DNA of 64,000 bases from Desulfofustis sp. PB-SRB1 (GCA_016722945.1 JAEQMT010000057.1:46001-110000), one strand, 5' to 3'; positions 1 through 9,119 are shown, counted from the stretch's first letter. Notes: generated by a model not told the origin, from the sequence alone. A program made the numbers and translations.

Positions 1-217
1 CAATACTTGCCACCAGGCCGGCTACCTCGGTGGAGATCCGACTGGTGCGATCAAAGGCGAGTACGCCGAGCACCGAGCGGGTACTGGCCACTTCCTCCTG
101 GGTGACGGTGGCCAGCTTCACCCGCGCCGGCGGCGGACCCTGGGCGGCCAGCTGCTGAGATGAACAGGTCACCACCAATAAAAACAGGGTGACGCCATAA
201 ACTACATGTTTGAACAT
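1..217 (-). CDS. RND efflux periplasmic adaptor subunit, N-terminal part only
   Basis: The gene starts with ATG at 217 and runs off the left edge, so only the first 72 residues are visible. They show a signal peptide with a hydrophobic core (VVYGVTLFLLVVTC), then a stretch beginning PPPARVKLATVTQEEV and an STRSVLGVLAFDRTSRISTE segment. This is the start of the first beta-barrel/lipoyl region of membrane-fusion proteins of the AcrA/MdtA type, which link an RND pump to an outer-membrane channel. The residue before the Cys in the signal region is Thr, so lipidation is doubtful. The pump gene would lie outside the window. Confidence 0.6.
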   Translation of the reverse strand, partial: MFKHVVYGVTLFLLVVTCSSQQLAAQGPPPARVKLATVTQEEVASTRSVLGVLAFDRTSRISTEVAGLVASI

Positions 218-533
218 GGGATTACTCCGGGCAGAGAGGCGTGGGAAAACAATGGTTTTTTGAGATGCATGTCACAAATCGACAGATTACTGAGGCAGTC
301 ATCGTTGTCAATGGTTTTCGCCTGCCCAACCAGTCCTCATGGTTTGAACCCCTGTGCGCCAATTCCCCTGATTGGCCTGAATTGACGAGTCAAGTGAGGC
401 TCATATTTTTTCCACGAGGTATGAAAAAGTGCTTTGACGCCTTGCGTGCCAGGGCTTACAACTGTTTATCTGTTTATTGAACGTTATATCAGATCCAAAT
501 CCCAACTACATTAACCCTTTTGAAAACCAATTT
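218..533. other. intergenic stretch, no convincing gene
   Basis: About 315 bases separate the divergent adaptor and aminotransferase genes. A GTG-started frame of 79 codons (241-480) crosses it, but it lacks a ribosome-binding site, a signal peptide or any recognisable motif, so I do not call it. Promoters for both neighbours should lie here; I could not pick out convincing -35/-10 pairs. Confidence 0.4.
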
Positions 534-1397
534 ATGGCACCGACAGAAGAGCAACGAAACGGCAATCCAGTCTGTTATGTGGACGGAGAGTTCGTCCCCG
601 CCGATCAGGCCACCCTGCCCCTGAGTGACCTGGCAATACTGCGTGGCTACGCGGTATTTGACTTTCTCAGAACCTATAACCGAAGGCCTTTTCATCTGCT
701 TGATCATATCGAGCGGATGCGAAATTCAGCCCGGGTAATCGGACTTACGTGTCCCTGGCCCAGCGAAGAAATTGAATCCATCGTCTACCAGGTGCTGGAT
801 TACAACGAGTTTGTGGAATGCAACCTTCGTTTGCTGGTTACCGGCGGCGACAGTGAGGATTCCATAAGCCCTGGAGATAATCCTCGTCTTATCGTGCTGG
901 CTTCGGCGCTGAACCCCTATCCGCGGGACTGGTATGAAAATGGCGTGGCGGTCATCACCGCCCCGTCCGGCCGCGACATTGCCGCGGCAAAATCGATTGA
1001 TTACATCAAGGCGATAATAACCCTGCGTGATGCCAGAGCGGCCGGCGCGGTGGAATCGGTGTATGTGGATGGCAACGATTGCGTACTGGAGGGTACCACC
1101 TCAAATATTTTCGTGGTGGCCGGCGGCATGCTCATGACACCTGATGAATCGATCTTGCCGGGTATCACCCGCAAGGTCGTTCTCGATCTGGCGGGGGCGG
1201 AGTTTTCGCCGCTGCTTACTACCATTACCCGTCATCAGCTGTTGGGTGCCGAGGAGGTGTTTTTAACCTCATCCAACAAAGAGGTGTTGCCGGTGGTAAC
1301 GGTGGATGGCGCTAAGATAAACAAGGGGGTGCCGGGACCGATTACCAGAAAGATCATCGAGCTGTTTGGCTCATACACCCAGAATTACGGGGCGTGA
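534..1397 (+). CDS. class IV (fold-type IV) PLP aminotransferase
   Basis: This is a PLP-dependent aminotransferase of the branched-chain/D-amino-acid aminotransferase and aminodeoxychorismate lyase fold. The N-terminal VDGEFVPADQATLPLSD with LRGYAVFDFLRTY is the usual family opening. The catalytic lysine is probably that of AKSIDYI, and LEGTTSNIFVV is the conserved phosphate-binding region. ATG at 534 is preferred. A TTG at 477 in the same frame would add 19 residues of low-complexity sequence, and neither start has a clear Shine-Dalgarno. The substrate cannot be fixed from sequence; branched-chain amino acids are the default reading. The gene stands alone and is followed directly by a MITE copy. 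Confidence 0.8.
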   Translation: MAPTEEQRNGNPVCYVDGEFVPADQATLPLSDLAILRGYAVFDFLRTYNRRPFHLLDHIERMRNSARVIGLTCPWPSEEIESIVYQVLDYNEFVECNLRLLVTGGDSEDSISPGDNPRLIVLASALNPYPRDWYENGVAVITAPSGRDIAAAKSIDYIKAIITLRDARAAGAVESVYVDGNDCVLEGTTSNIFVVAGGMLMTPDESILPGITRKVVLDLAGAEFSPLLTTITRHQLLGAEEVFLTSSNKEVLPVVTVDGAKINKGVPGPITRKIIELFGSYTQNYGA

Positions 1398-1403
1398 TCT
1401 GAC

Positions 1404-1550
1404 TTTAGGGAGCCTTGAAAAATGGCCTTTTCGGTCAATCTGCGCGTTGCTCAAAAAATGTTATCCTGACAATGTCAGCCCGGTCAGCGGCACCATATTC
1501 CTGGTGCCTTGATATTTAACGAAAATCCTCATTCTTCAAGGTTTCCTTCA
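1404..1550. repeat. MITE copy 1 with target-site duplication
   Basis: The element proper is 1408-1546 (139 bp). Its left end GGGAGCCTTGAAAAATGG is mirrored at the right end, read in reverse complement as GGAAACCTTGAAGAATGA. It is flanked by TTTA (1404-1407) and TTCA (1547-1550), an imperfect 4-bp target duplication. The interior has no open frame of note. It is the most diverged of three copies in the window (others at 13273 and 20819). Confidence 0.75.
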
Positions 1551-1553
1551 GGG

Positions 1554-2330
1554 TCAGGTAGTGGGATGGGTGAACGGCTTACGGAATCGTCTGCCCGCCG
1601 CCTGCTGGGCGGCCCGTTTGCGGGTGAATTCCTCTGAATAGATAAAGTTGACCGACTTACTGCCCGGCGCCTTGTGCGCCCATGCCCACCAGTCGTTTTT
1701 TATGGTGAAATCGCTGTAATCGGGGTGCTGCATCACCAGCAGTTCAAAAACCAGCTCGATGTGCGGCTGATTCAGTTCATCCTCGCCCATGGTGAGCATT
1801 GAGATCCCGTCCGTTTTACGCTTACCCTCGGCACGTTTGCTGGCATAGGTCCATTGCAGATCATCAAAGAGGATCCAGCCGCCGGGTTTGAGCAGTTTGT
1901 CCACCAGAAAAAAGGCGGCGCCATCGACGTTGAAATGTTTGGCCCCGTCGATAAAGCAGAAATCATAGAGCGGTTCGCACCGACCATCGGCTGTCCGTGC
2001 CTCGATCTGTTTCTTGAGAAACCAGGTGTAGCTGGTGTGCTCACGATGCACCGAAACGTAGTCGGCAAGGCCGGTTTTGGCCAGTAACTCCTCGATGCGC
2101 GGCTCCTTGTGCCAGTTCAATCCTTCCAGCAGATCGACACAGTCAAGATGGCCGGCGCCTGTTTCGTGAAGGGCGGCGGCCATGTAACAGCTCGAGGCGC
2201 CGTGGGCAAATCCCAGTTCAAGGCAGCGCTCCGGCCGCTGAGCACGGATAAAGTGATAGAGATCATCAGCCAGTTCGGGCAGGATGTAGGGAACGGAAGC
2301 GATGTGCTGTTTAATGTCGTTGAATTCCAT
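1554..2330 (-). CDS. class I SAM-dependent methyltransferase
   Basis: A 258-residue protein with the Rossmann methyltransferase fold. CLELGFAHGASSCYMAAAL is the glycine-rich SAM loop (motif I), HLDCVDLLEG carries the acidic residue after strand 2, and YDFCFIDGAKHFNVDGAAFF followed by LKPGGWILFDDL resembles the O-methyltransferase / Methyltransf_24 group. The DGAKHF motif is typical of enzymes acting on small molecules or surface sugars. No neighbour betrays the substrate. It ends just after MITE copy 1 and is read toward it, and sits 33 bases downstream of the Cys-cluster gene on the same strand, so the two may be co-transcribed. Confidence 0.75.
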   Translation of the reverse strand: MEFNDIKQHIASVPYILPELADDLYHFIRAQRPERCLELGFAHGASSCYMAAALHETGAGHLDCVDLLEGLNWHKEPRIEELLAKTGLADYVSVHREHTSYTWFLKKQIEARTADGRCEPLYDFCFIDGAKHFNVDGAAFFLVDKLLKPGGWILFDDLQWTYASKRAEGKRKTDGISMLTMGEDELNQPHIELVFELLVMQHPDYSDFTIKNDWWAWAHKAPGSKSVNFIYSEEFTRKRAAQQAAGRRFRKPFTHPTT

Positions 2331-2363
2331 GGGATTGGATGATGTGGTGGTGATGCAGGCGAA

Positions 2364-3092
2364 TCAATCGCCCGGATCGCGGCTGATCATGTTCTCGATG
2401 GTGCGCCCCTCAACCGTGGCGGCCATGATCGTCGTCAACAGGGGCTGTACCACTGCATACTCCTGCTCATCCAGCAGAAAACCGGGCACCGGTCGGCATT
2501 TCCGGCCATGGGTGCGTGCCGCTTCATAGCTTTGATGGGAACCGAGCGCGGCAAAAAGCGGATCGCTTCGTCTGCCGGCCTCAGCCAGCAGCATCCGCGA
2601 CAATTCACCCCACCGGCCGGGGCGGCTGAGATGCTCAATAATCTGCTGGGTTGCGGTGGCGGCGGCGTAGTAGCCGGACGGGGCGGCAGCCGGCTGGGTT
2701 GCATCATGGACAATGGTTGACATCAGGCAGCGGCAGCCAAACGGGCGCACCTCGTAGAGAGGGCAGAGGTCGTTGTCAAGCAAACGGCAGGGTGAGTCGA
2801 ACCGTCCGCCACCGGGATCGATGTCACGACCGGCCAGACAGGCGGCGGCAAATTCGTTGGTGGTCAGATGAAGACTTACCGGTGGTAAGGGGTGACTGAG
2901 CAATTCCACCAGCCATTGCCTCCGGTCTTGTTTTTCGATATAGTCGATGATTATCCGCGCCTCCACCTCGGTAAGATAGACATCGCTGGTGCAGCAGTGG
3001 GCGCAGCCTGGCCCGCAGACCGGGGTGAAACGCGACGCCCAGGTGTCGAATATGTCGTATATGGCGCTGATTGCTCGCTTTGCCGGCTCCAT
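2364..3092 (-). CDS. YkgJ-type zinc/iron-chelating Cys-cluster protein
   Basis: A 242-residue protein with the cysteine pattern of the YkgJ (CxxCxxCC) family. CGPGCAHCC lies near residue 27, and SPCRLLDNDLCPLYEVRP and GCRCLMS follow in the middle. These proteins are thought to bind a metal or Fe-S cluster; their reaction is unknown. The gene starts 30 bases from the divergent pseudouridine synthase, so the two must share a compact promoter region or one of them starts elsewhere. The C-terminal third has no recognised motif. Confidence 0.7.
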   Translation of the reverse strand: MEPAKRAISAIYDIFDTWASRFTPVCGPGCAHCCTSDVYLTEVEARIIIDYIEKQDRRQWLVELLSHPLPPVSLHLTTNEFAAACLAGRDIDPGGGRFDSPCRLLDNDLCPLYEVRPFGCRCLMSTIVHDATQPAAAPSGYYAAATATQQIIEHLSRPGRWGELSRMLLAEAGRRSDPLFAALGSHQSYEAARTHGRKCRPVPGFLLDEQEYAVVQPLLTTIMAATVEGRTIENMISRDPGD

Positions 3093-3122
3093 CGTCGTGA
3101 TCTATGTTACCACGGTATAGAT

Positions 3123-3866
3123 ATGCGTATTCCCATACTGTTTGAGGATAATCATCTTATCGCCGTCAACAAACCGGCCGGCCTGCTGAGCCAGGGCGAT
3201 TATCGGCGGGAGCCCTCTGTCATCTCCATGGTACGCGACTACATCAAGCAGCGCGATCAGAAGCCGGGCAAGGTCTACTGCACCCTTGCCCACCGGCTGG
3301 ATCGGCCGGTTTCAGGAGTCTTGCTGATGGCCAAGACCTCCAAGGCGGCATCGAGGCTTGCGGCCTCATTTCGTAACCGCCTGACCACAAAAAGTTATCT
3401 GGCCCTCGTTAGCCTGAAAACGAACGATACCGGCGCAACTTCCACCACATGGCGTGAATATTGCCACTTGGTGTGGCGCCAGGGAGATTGCACGAGAGTA
3501 GTCACCGCGGCTGACCGCGCAGAAGGCAAAGAGGCCCGACTGCGTCTCAAAACGCTCTATGCTGATGACCAGGTTGCCCTCCACCTGGTGGAACTGATCA
3601 CCGGCCGCAAGCATCAGATTCGCGCCCAGCTTGCCCATCTCGGTATGCCGGTGGTGGGCGATGTTCACTATGGCGGACCTTCGACCATCCAGGAAGATGG
3701 TATCCATCTGCACGGTTGGCAGCTAACCGTTCCCCACCCGGTAAAGGGAGCACCGCTGCACCTGAGAGTCGATCCGCCGGTTTCTTTTTTTGCCCCATTT
3801 GATAATGACGGGATCGATGCCGTGCATCAAATCCTGCGTGATGATGAATTGCGTGGCCCCGAGTAG
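3123..3866 (+). CDS. RluA/RsuA-family RNA pseudouridine synthase (no S4 domain)
   Basis: A 247-residue enzyme isomerising uridine to pseudouridine in RNA. ILFEDNHLIAVNKPAG is the family entry motif and LAHRLDRPVSGVLLMAK contains the catalytic aspartate (D60). LITGRKHQIRAQLAHLGMP is the C-terminal RNA-binding motif with its conserved Arg. ATG 3123 is chosen because upstream in-frame codons encode sequence unlike any family member. It lacks the S4 domain present in the second family member at 48567. The RNA target cannot be told from sequence. Confidence 0.85.
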   Translation: MRIPILFEDNHLIAVNKPAGLLSQGDYRREPSVISMVRDYIKQRDQKPGKVYCTLAHRLDRPVSGVLLMAKTSKAASRLAASFRNRLTTKSYLALVSLKTNDTGATSTTWREYCHLVWRQGDCTRVVTAADRAEGKEARLRLKTLYADDQVALHLVELITGRKHQIRAQLAHLGMPVVGDVHYGGPSTIQEDGIHLHGWQLTVPHPVKGAPLHLRVDPPVSFFAPFDNDGIDAVHQILRDDELRGPE

Positions 3867-3892
3867 GCTGAAACGAAGCAGCAATAAGGTCG

Positions 3893-5080
3893 TCAGGGGA
3901 CAATGGAGGCGGCCAGTTCCTCATAAAAGTGGGCCAGTTTGGCCCGGTATGCACTGAGCGAGTAGCGCTCACTGACGAGTTTTTGGGCCGCCTCCCCAAG
4001 GCGTGCCCGTAGGTGCGGCTGGTCAATGAGGGTGGCGATACCGTTTGCCATGGCCTCCGGCGTTGGTTCACACAACCAGGCAACATCTGTGCTCAGGACC
4101 TGGGTATGGGTGGGTAGGTCGGTGGCCAGCACGGCAACCCCGGAGCCGAGATAAGAGTAAATTTTCATGGGGGTGTTGGACCCCTTGATGCGCGGAGAAA
4201 TGAGAATGTCGGCCTGCCTGAGAAAGTAGCCCAGGAGGGTCACATCGCGTCTTCCCACAAAAAATACCTGCTCAGCCACTCCCTGCCGGCTCGCCAATGC
4301 CTGATAACGGCTGATATGTTCGTCGCTGCCGCCGATAACTACCAGGCCAGCGCTGGGGTACCTATCTTTAAGTTCGCCCATGGCGTCCAGCAGCAGATCG
4401 ATCCCCTGATATGTTTCCAGATTTCCAACATAGAGCAGCAACGGGCCGGAGATGCCAAGCATTGTCCGCAGATCTTCATTGCCGTTACCATCTGCGTTAT
4501 GCAGATCGATGTCCTCCAGGCAGGCAACCGGTGCCGCCGGGTTTATGGAGCGGGCATGATCGGCTATTTCATCGCACATGGCGACAACCCCGCTGGCCGA
4601 TCTGATGGCACGACCTTCGATTCGCGTAAAGACCGGTTTGAGCGGCCGTAAAAACCCCATTTTATCCACCAGCTGAGCGGACATCACCGAATCCATATCA
4701 TAGACAAAGGGAATCAGGAATTTCCTGCTGAGCCTCGCCGCCATAAACACCGCTTCCTCCACGGCATGAATGAAATGGTAGTGATTGGTCTGGATCAACT
4801 GTTTGGCACGCCTATAGAGCCACAGGTCGCAGACCAGTTTTTTAAGAGAAAAACCGGGCCCGATATTATTGATCAGATCCAGCCTCCGTGAGCGAAACAG
4901 GCGGACCCCGTCAATCTCGATGTCGGCTCCTTCATGATATACCAGCAGGTCCACCCGGTAGCCCAGGCGTGCCAGTTCGCCGGCCAGCAGTTTTACGGCA
5001 ATGGGAGTACCGCGATCCTGGTAGAAGGGTTGCGGGGCAATCATCAGGATTGCCTTGGCGGCGGCGGAATCGGTATGCAT
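3893..5080 (-). CDS. glycosyltransferase, GT4 family
   Basis: A 395-residue GT-B transferase. The N-terminal domain opens with AILMIAPQPFYQDRGTPIAV, the acceptor-domain glycine loop. The C-terminal donor domain shows LLLYVGNLETYQGIDLLLDA and a degenerate EX7E region around LISPRIKGSNTPMKIYSYL. It probably moves a nucleotide-activated sugar onto a lipid or polysaccharide in the cytoplasm. It is transcribed 14 bases downstream of the glycerol-3-phosphate dehydrogenase gene, forming an operon with it and the metal-hydrolase-like gene. The donor and acceptor are unknown. Confidence 0.8.
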   Translation of the reverse strand: MHTDSAAAKAILMIAPQPFYQDRGTPIAVKLLAGELARLGYRVDLLVYHEGADIEIDGVRLFRSRRLDLINNIGPGFSLKKLVCDLWLYRRAKQLIQTNHYHFIHAVEEAVFMAARLSRKFLIPFVYDMDSVMSAQLVDKMGFLRPLKPVFTRIEGRAIRSASGVVAMCDEIADHARSINPAAPVACLEDIDLHNADGNGNEDLRTMLGISGPLLLYVGNLETYQGIDLLLDAMGELKDRYPSAGLVVIGGSDEHISRYQALASRQGVAEQVFFVGRRDVTLLGYFLRQADILISPRIKGSNTPMKIYSYLGSGVAVLATDLPTHTQVLSTDVAWLCEPTPEAMANGIATLIDQPHLRARLGEAAQKLVSERYSLSAYRAKLAHFYEELAASIVP

Positions 5081-5094
5081 GAAATCAACCCGAA

Positions 5095-6807
5095 CTAATG
5101 GTGATCGCCCCTTGTCAAGGGTTCATAAAGCCGATACACGGCCTTGATTTCACCTTCGGTGGTTGCATCATCCCAGCTCAACTGTTTCGCCATGATGGCG
5201 GCTGCCGCTTCCAGCGCCGAGGCGGACGGACACGAGGCGGAGCCCATGGGAGAGCGGCGAAGAACCACATCGGTAAGATGCACCGCCTGTTCATGCTCAA
5301 TAAAATAGACAATCTCCGCGCCGGTAAGCGGGGTGTCGGGGCATACCCACCGGCTCAGCTGTTCGGGCGCGGCATAGAGCACGCGCATCACCTGTCGCCA
5401 GCGCTCGCCATAGCGTTGCTCAAGGTGGCACCGGATGGAATTGTAGTGCTCAGCGCCGATTTTCCTGACGAGGATGGCATGATCAAGCAGCGGCAACCGC
5501 TGGTAGTGATATGAGCCGGGCCTTTCAGGCGCCTCTCCTACAACCTTTTGCAGCATGGCTACCACCTTTTCAGCGACCACCGGGGCGGTGGTATATTTCA
5601 CCCCGTTGATGGATAAGAGCCCGTGCACCCCGTCACGGGCGCCGTGGTCGATGATCTGGGACTCTTTGGCGAGCTGGACGGTGTCATCTTCCTGGGCGCT
5701 TGGATCTTCGCGGCACGGTAGAATACCCCAGTGGTAAAAACTGATATCGTCGTAGGTGAGTGCCGCTGCCGGATAGATATTGTTGATCTCGGCGATCATC
5801 TTTTCCAGCTCGTCTCTGGTGGGTTTGCCATCCTCGCCGGCTGCCAGCTGCCGGTAGTCGGTGCCGATCATGGTAAAATGCTGACGCCACGGCACGAAAA
5901 AAAAGAGCCGGGCGCCGCGTTTGATTACCGCATCGGAATCATTATAGGGGCGGGCGCCTTCCAGCCCCACCGCATACTTGTCAAACAGTGGTCGGTGTAC
6001 CACCAGATTCATGGCGCGTGCCCAGCTCCCCGAGCTGATGGCAGCGATACCACTTTGATCTTGCAGCCACCGGTCGGCCCATGGGCCGGCCGCATTGACA
6101 ATGGCCCTGGTGGCCAGGGTGGAGGTCTTATGGGTGCGCCGGTCGTAAATAATCAACCCGGTAACCCGGTCGCCGGTTTTTTCCAGGGCAACGGCTTCGG
6201 TGTAATTCAGAGTCGCTGCCCCGTAGCTTCGCGCCTCCAGAACGTATTCCAGAAGCAGGCGCTCGGTGTTGACGGCCAGCGCATCGTGCCACAATGCCGC
6301 CCCGTTGATAGTGGGATTTTCTAGGCCGGGGATCGCGGCGATACACTCTTCTTCGGACAATGCCCCGCCGGTCGGCAATCGGTTGGCCGGGGGCAATCCC
6401 CGATTACGATCAGCGGCGATACGATCGTAGAGCCAGAAGGCGAAACGCATTGTTTCTCTTCCTTTGATGCCGTGTCCGCTGGTGGGCATCAGGCAGGCCA
6501 GCGGTGTTACCAGGTGCGGTGCAAAACGCATCATCGCCCGGCGCGAGCGGATGGAGTCGCGCATACGGGTGAAATTGAGATGCTGCAGGTAGCGGATGCC
6601 GCCGTGAATAATTTTCAGGCTGTTGGCCGAGGTGGCGGCGCCGAAGTCGTCTTTTTCCACCAGGGCCACCCGATACCCGGCCCGCGTTGCCTGATGGCTC
6701 ACCAGAGCGCCATGGATACCGGCGCCGATGACCGCCACATCAAATGGGCGAGTGTCGAAGGTATGAGGGGTTTTGTCTGTCATCGCTGGTGTTTCGTATC
6801 TGCTCAA
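5095..6807 (-). CDS. glpD: FAD-dependent glycerol-3-phosphate dehydrogenase
   Basis: A 570-residue flavoprotein oxidising sn-glycerol 3-phosphate to dihydroxyacetone phosphate, normally feeding the quinone pool. FDVAVIGAGIHGALVSHQA is the FAD-binding motif. LKIIHGGIRYLQHLNFTRM and the VNAAGPWADRW motif are typical of GlpD/GlpA, and the C-terminal helical domain (SRWVCPDTPLTGAEIVY) is present. The longest frame starts with TTG at 6807 and overlaps the upstream stop by four bases (TTGA). ATG at 6783 is the alternative; neither has a strong Shine-Dalgarno. The neighbours suggest phospholipid or glycolipid turnover. GlpA versus GlpD cannot be separated firmly. Confidence 0.8.
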   Translation of the reverse strand: MSRYETPAMTDKTPHTFDTRPFDVAVIGAGIHGALVSHQATRAGYRVALVEKDDFGAATSANSLKIIHGGIRYLQHLNFTRMRDSIRSRRAMMRFAPHLVTPLACLMPTSGHGIKGRETMRFAFWLYDRIAADRNRGLPPANRLPTGGALSEEECIAAIPGLENPTINGAALWHDALAVNTERLLLEYVLEARSYGAATLNYTEAVALEKTGDRVTGLIIYDRRTHKTSTLATRAIVNAAGPWADRWLQDQSGIAAISSGSWARAMNLVVHRPLFDKYAVGLEGARPYNDSDAVIKRGARLFFFVPWRQHFTMIGTDYRQLAAGEDGKPTRDELEKMIAEINNIYPAAALTYDDISFYHWGILPCREDPSAQEDDTVQLAKESQIIDHGARDGVHGLLSINGVKYTTAPVVAEKVVAMLQKVVGEAPERPGSYHYQRLPLLDHAILVRKIGAEHYNSIRCHLEQRYGERWRQVMRVLYAAPEQLSRWVCPDTPLTGAEIVYFIEHEQAVHLTDVVLRRSPMGSASCPSASALEAAAAIMAKQLSWDDATTEGEIKAVYRLYEPLTRGDHH

Positions 6808-7640
6808 TTCGACGGCGAACCTGCCCCTTTTTTATTGGAGCGCTGCAGGCGCAGGCTCAGTTGGCGGCGAATAAAGCCAAGCGGGCGTTGCCGGGTACCA
6901 TAGTCAAAGACCTTGATTGCGGGCTCGCTCAGTACCTCTAACAGTGAAACAGCCGGCCGGCTCAAGTCGAGTTCAGCATCGATTATCGTACCGAACGAGC
7001 CCAGTCGTGACTCTTCGCCGGCAAGGGGCAGGGGGTCGGTGCCGGATAAGATGGCGATGCGACGTGACCGGGCCGCGGCAAAGAGCGTGGGGGTTGGCAA
7101 GAATCCGGGGCGGTTGCCGCTGTCACCCAGAAAAAATCCGGTGGGCTTCGCGGTCTTGAGATAATCGGTGATGATCCTTGCCCGTGTTCCCATCCATTTG
7201 CCCGCCCCCCACGGTATCATGGCTACTGCCCCATCACCTCTGATCGCATCAATGGTGTGGGGTAAGGCAGCGTTATCGGCAATATGATTCCGGTTTGCCA
7301 GGCTCAATACCTCGATGCGCTCCGCCGTCACCACCTGCTGGCCGGCGACGATGACAACGGACTGGCCCGGGTAGTCGGCATGCTTTAAATGAAGACTTAA
7401 CCCGTCATCTTTGATCTCTACCCTATTGAGGCCAGTACCTCTTGCTGATACCCCAAGAAGTCGTTCAAGATCACCAAGGGTGTGGCTGCCGGCGGTAGCA
7501 GCCAGCAGCAGCACCCCCGGGCTCGCCGGATCGATGCCGCGTGTTCTCTTTTCTTGGAAAAAATGTGCAAAAGCCCCCGTCAACGCCTGTTCCAGCCGGT
7601 AGCTCTGGTAAAGGTGACAATGGGCATCAAATAGTATCAT
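6804..7640 (-). CDS. TatD/PHP-like metal-dependent hydrolase, function unknown
   Basis: A 278-residue protein starting MILFDAHCHLYQSY. The D-x-H-x-H motif at residues 5-9 is the first metal-binding element of amidohydrolase/TatD-type barrels. A later LLLAATAGSHTLGDLERLLG segment and a GFFLGDSGNRPG segment could supply further ligands, but I do not see the full TatD ligand set. It heads a three-gene minus-strand operon with glycerol-3-phosphate dehydrogenase and a GT4 enzyme. I do not recognise it as a named family; a phosphoesterase or deacetylase role is speculation. Confidence 0.6.
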   Translation of the reverse strand: MILFDAHCHLYQSYRLEQALTGAFAHFFQEKRTRGIDPASPGVLLLAATAGSHTLGDLERLLGVSARGTGLNRVEIKDDGLSLHLKHADYPGQSVVIVAGQQVVTAERIEVLSLANRNHIADNAALPHTIDAIRGDGAVAMIPWGAGKWMGTRARIITDYLKTAKPTGFFLGDSGNRPGFLPTPTLFAAARSRRIAILSGTDPLPLAGEESRLGSFGTIIDAELDLSRPAVSLLEVLSEPAIKVFDYGTRQRPLGFIRRQLSLRLQRSNKKGAGSPSN

Positions 7641-8027
7641 GGAAGGCTCAGGTAACGCTCAGAATGTCAGGTGGAGCGGCAACTCTAATGAAAGAGGGAA
7701 TCATGTCAAGACGAAACATGGTGGGGTTATGGAAACCATCTCCTCATCCGCCATGAAACTGACTCAATCTTCCGGTTTGCCCTGCTGGATTGTAGGGGAA
7801 AACGGGGTAAAAGAGTTGTGGAATACTGATCGTGATTTTTCTCGATTTCCCGATTTGAAGGTCCGTAATCCCCTTCTTTCACAATCCACAAAGCGTTAGA
7901 TGTAGATGTGGCAGCGCCGGGTGGAAATAGCTGCTTGATTGGCGGGGGGCTGAGCTTATTGTAGGTGGTGTCGGAATAAGCCGGCTTTGAGTTTGGAGTA
8001 TATCAGTTCAGCTTACAGGAGACAGCT
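7641..8027. other. intergenic stretch between divergent genes
   Basis: This region separates the divergent hydrolase-like gene and thiol peroxidase. A plus-strand frame of 86 codons (7639-7899) crosses it, but its composition is unlike the neighbours and it has no ribosome-binding site, so I leave it uncalled. A clear AGGAG Shine-Dalgarno for tpx lies at about 8018-8022. Confidence 0.4.
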
Positions 8028-8528
8028 ATGGCAACAGTCAGTTTGCGCGGAAATCCAGTCGATGTAGCGGGTGAGTTGCCCGCGGTGGGGGCGGCGGCGC
8101 CCGCATTTTCTTTGACGAAAACCGATTTGGGCGACACTACTTTGAGTGACTATGCGGGAAAGAATGTGGTTCTCAATATCTTTCCCTCCATCGATACACC
8201 AACCTGCGCCACCTCCGTGCGCACCTTCAACCAGCATGCGGCCGGTCGCGACAACACCGTGGTATTGTGTATTTCAGCCGATCTGCCGTTTGCCCACAAG
8301 CGGTTCTGCGAGGTTGAATCCATCGAAAATGTGGTGCCCCTTTCCACCTTTCGGGCCCCCACCTTTGCCGATGATTATGGCGTCCGGCTGGCATCGGGGC
8401 CGCTTACCGGCCTGACCGCACGGGCGGTGGTGGTTGTCGATGCGAATGGAACGGTTGCCCACACCGAACTGGTACCTGAGATAGGCCAGGAGCCCGACTA
8501 TGATGCGGCCCTGGTAGCCTTGAAATAG
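8028..8528 (+). CDS. tpx: thiol peroxidase, Prx5/Tpx class
   Basis: A 166-residue atypical 2-Cys peroxiredoxin reducing hydrogen and alkyl peroxides with thioredoxin. [17 protein letters not shown] carries the peroxidatic Cys (C60) with the Tpx-type TPTC context, and [12 protein letters not shown] carries the resolving Cys (C94). The remaining [17 protein letters not shown] start matches Tpx proteins, and the length is typical. The start is supported by AGGAG nine bases upstream. It is monocistronic, facing the methylmalonyl-CoA epimerase gene across a shared bidirectional terminator. Expected role: oxygen and peroxide defence in an anaerobe. Confidence 0.93.
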   Translation: MATVSLRGNPVDVAGELPAVGAAAPAFSLTKTDLGDTTLSDYAGKNVVLNIFPSIDTPTCATSVRTFNQHAAGRDNTVVLCISADLPFAHKRFCEVESIENVVPLSTFRAPTFADDYGVRLASGPLTGLTARAVVVVDANGTVAHTELVPEIGQEPDYDAALVALK

Positions 8529-8548
8529 CTGCCTTCGCCGCAGAGAGA

Positions 8549-8583
8549 AATTAAGCCCGGCATCGTCGGCGCCGGGCTTAATT
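8549..8583. terminator. bidirectional rho-independent terminator
   Basis: A perfect 13-bp inverted repeat (AATTAAGCCCGGC at 8549-8561, its complement at 8571-8583) encloses a 9-base loop. The A/T outer ends give a short T run on either strand. It sits between the converging tpx and mce genes and should end transcripts from both sides. Confidence 0.85.
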
Positions 8584-8608
8584 GGGCGGCACAGGTAAAC
8601 CGATCAGA

Positions 8609-9031
8609 TCAGGGTGTAGTGCCGTCGCCTCGTTCGCATAACTCCACCAGAATGCCGCCGGTAGCCTTAGGGTGGATGAAAATGATGCGTGCCCCGCCGG
8701 CGCCCTTGCGCGGCTCCTGGTCAATCAGGGCAATGTCTTTTTCCTTGAGCTCGGCCAGGGCGGCATCGATATCATCGACCCGAAAGGCGATGTGCTGAAA
8801 CCCCGGCCCCCGTTTTTCGATGAATTTGGCCACCGGCCCGTCCGGATCGGTGGACTCAAGTAGTTCAACCTCACTTTCACCCACCGGCAGAAAGGCGGTC
8901 TTCACCTTTTGCTCGGCAACTATCTCTTCCGCTTCATAGGTGAGGCCCAGGGCCTCAGTCCAGAACTTGGCGCCTGAGCTCATGTCCGGGACGGCGATAC
9001 CGATGTGGTCGATTTTGGTAAGTTTCATCAT
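8609..9031 (-). CDS. mce: methylmalonyl-CoA epimerase
   Basis: A 140-residue vicinal-oxygen-chelate protein interconverting (S)- and (R)-methylmalonyl-CoA. IDHIGIAVPD, GPGFQHIAFRVDDID and GGILVELCE carry the His/Glu ligands (H9, H80 and a C-terminal Glu) that bind the divalent metal. Length and motif order match the family. It is the last gene of the methylmalonyl-CoA decarboxylase operon, where it supplies or removes the epimer needed by the mutase. The mutase itself is not in this window. Confidence 0.93.
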   Translation of the reverse strand: MMKLTKIDHIGIAVPDMSSGAKFWTEALGLTYEAEEIVAEQKVKTAFLPVGESEVELLESTDPDGPVAKFIEKRGPGFQHIAFRVDDIDAALAELKEKDIALIDQEPRKGAGGARIIFIHPKATGGILVELCERGDGTTP

Positions 9032-9119
9032 CTTTCTCCGGTAATGGTAGCATGGTTACGGTTCTTTTTTTATCGGCATTGGTTAATCCCGCCTTCCCCA
9101 GCCGCTGTTGGCCACGTTC

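Noticed and set aside
241..480. 79-codon frame before the aminotransferase
   Set aside because: GTG start without ribosome-binding site, no motif, lies in a promoter region; likely chance.
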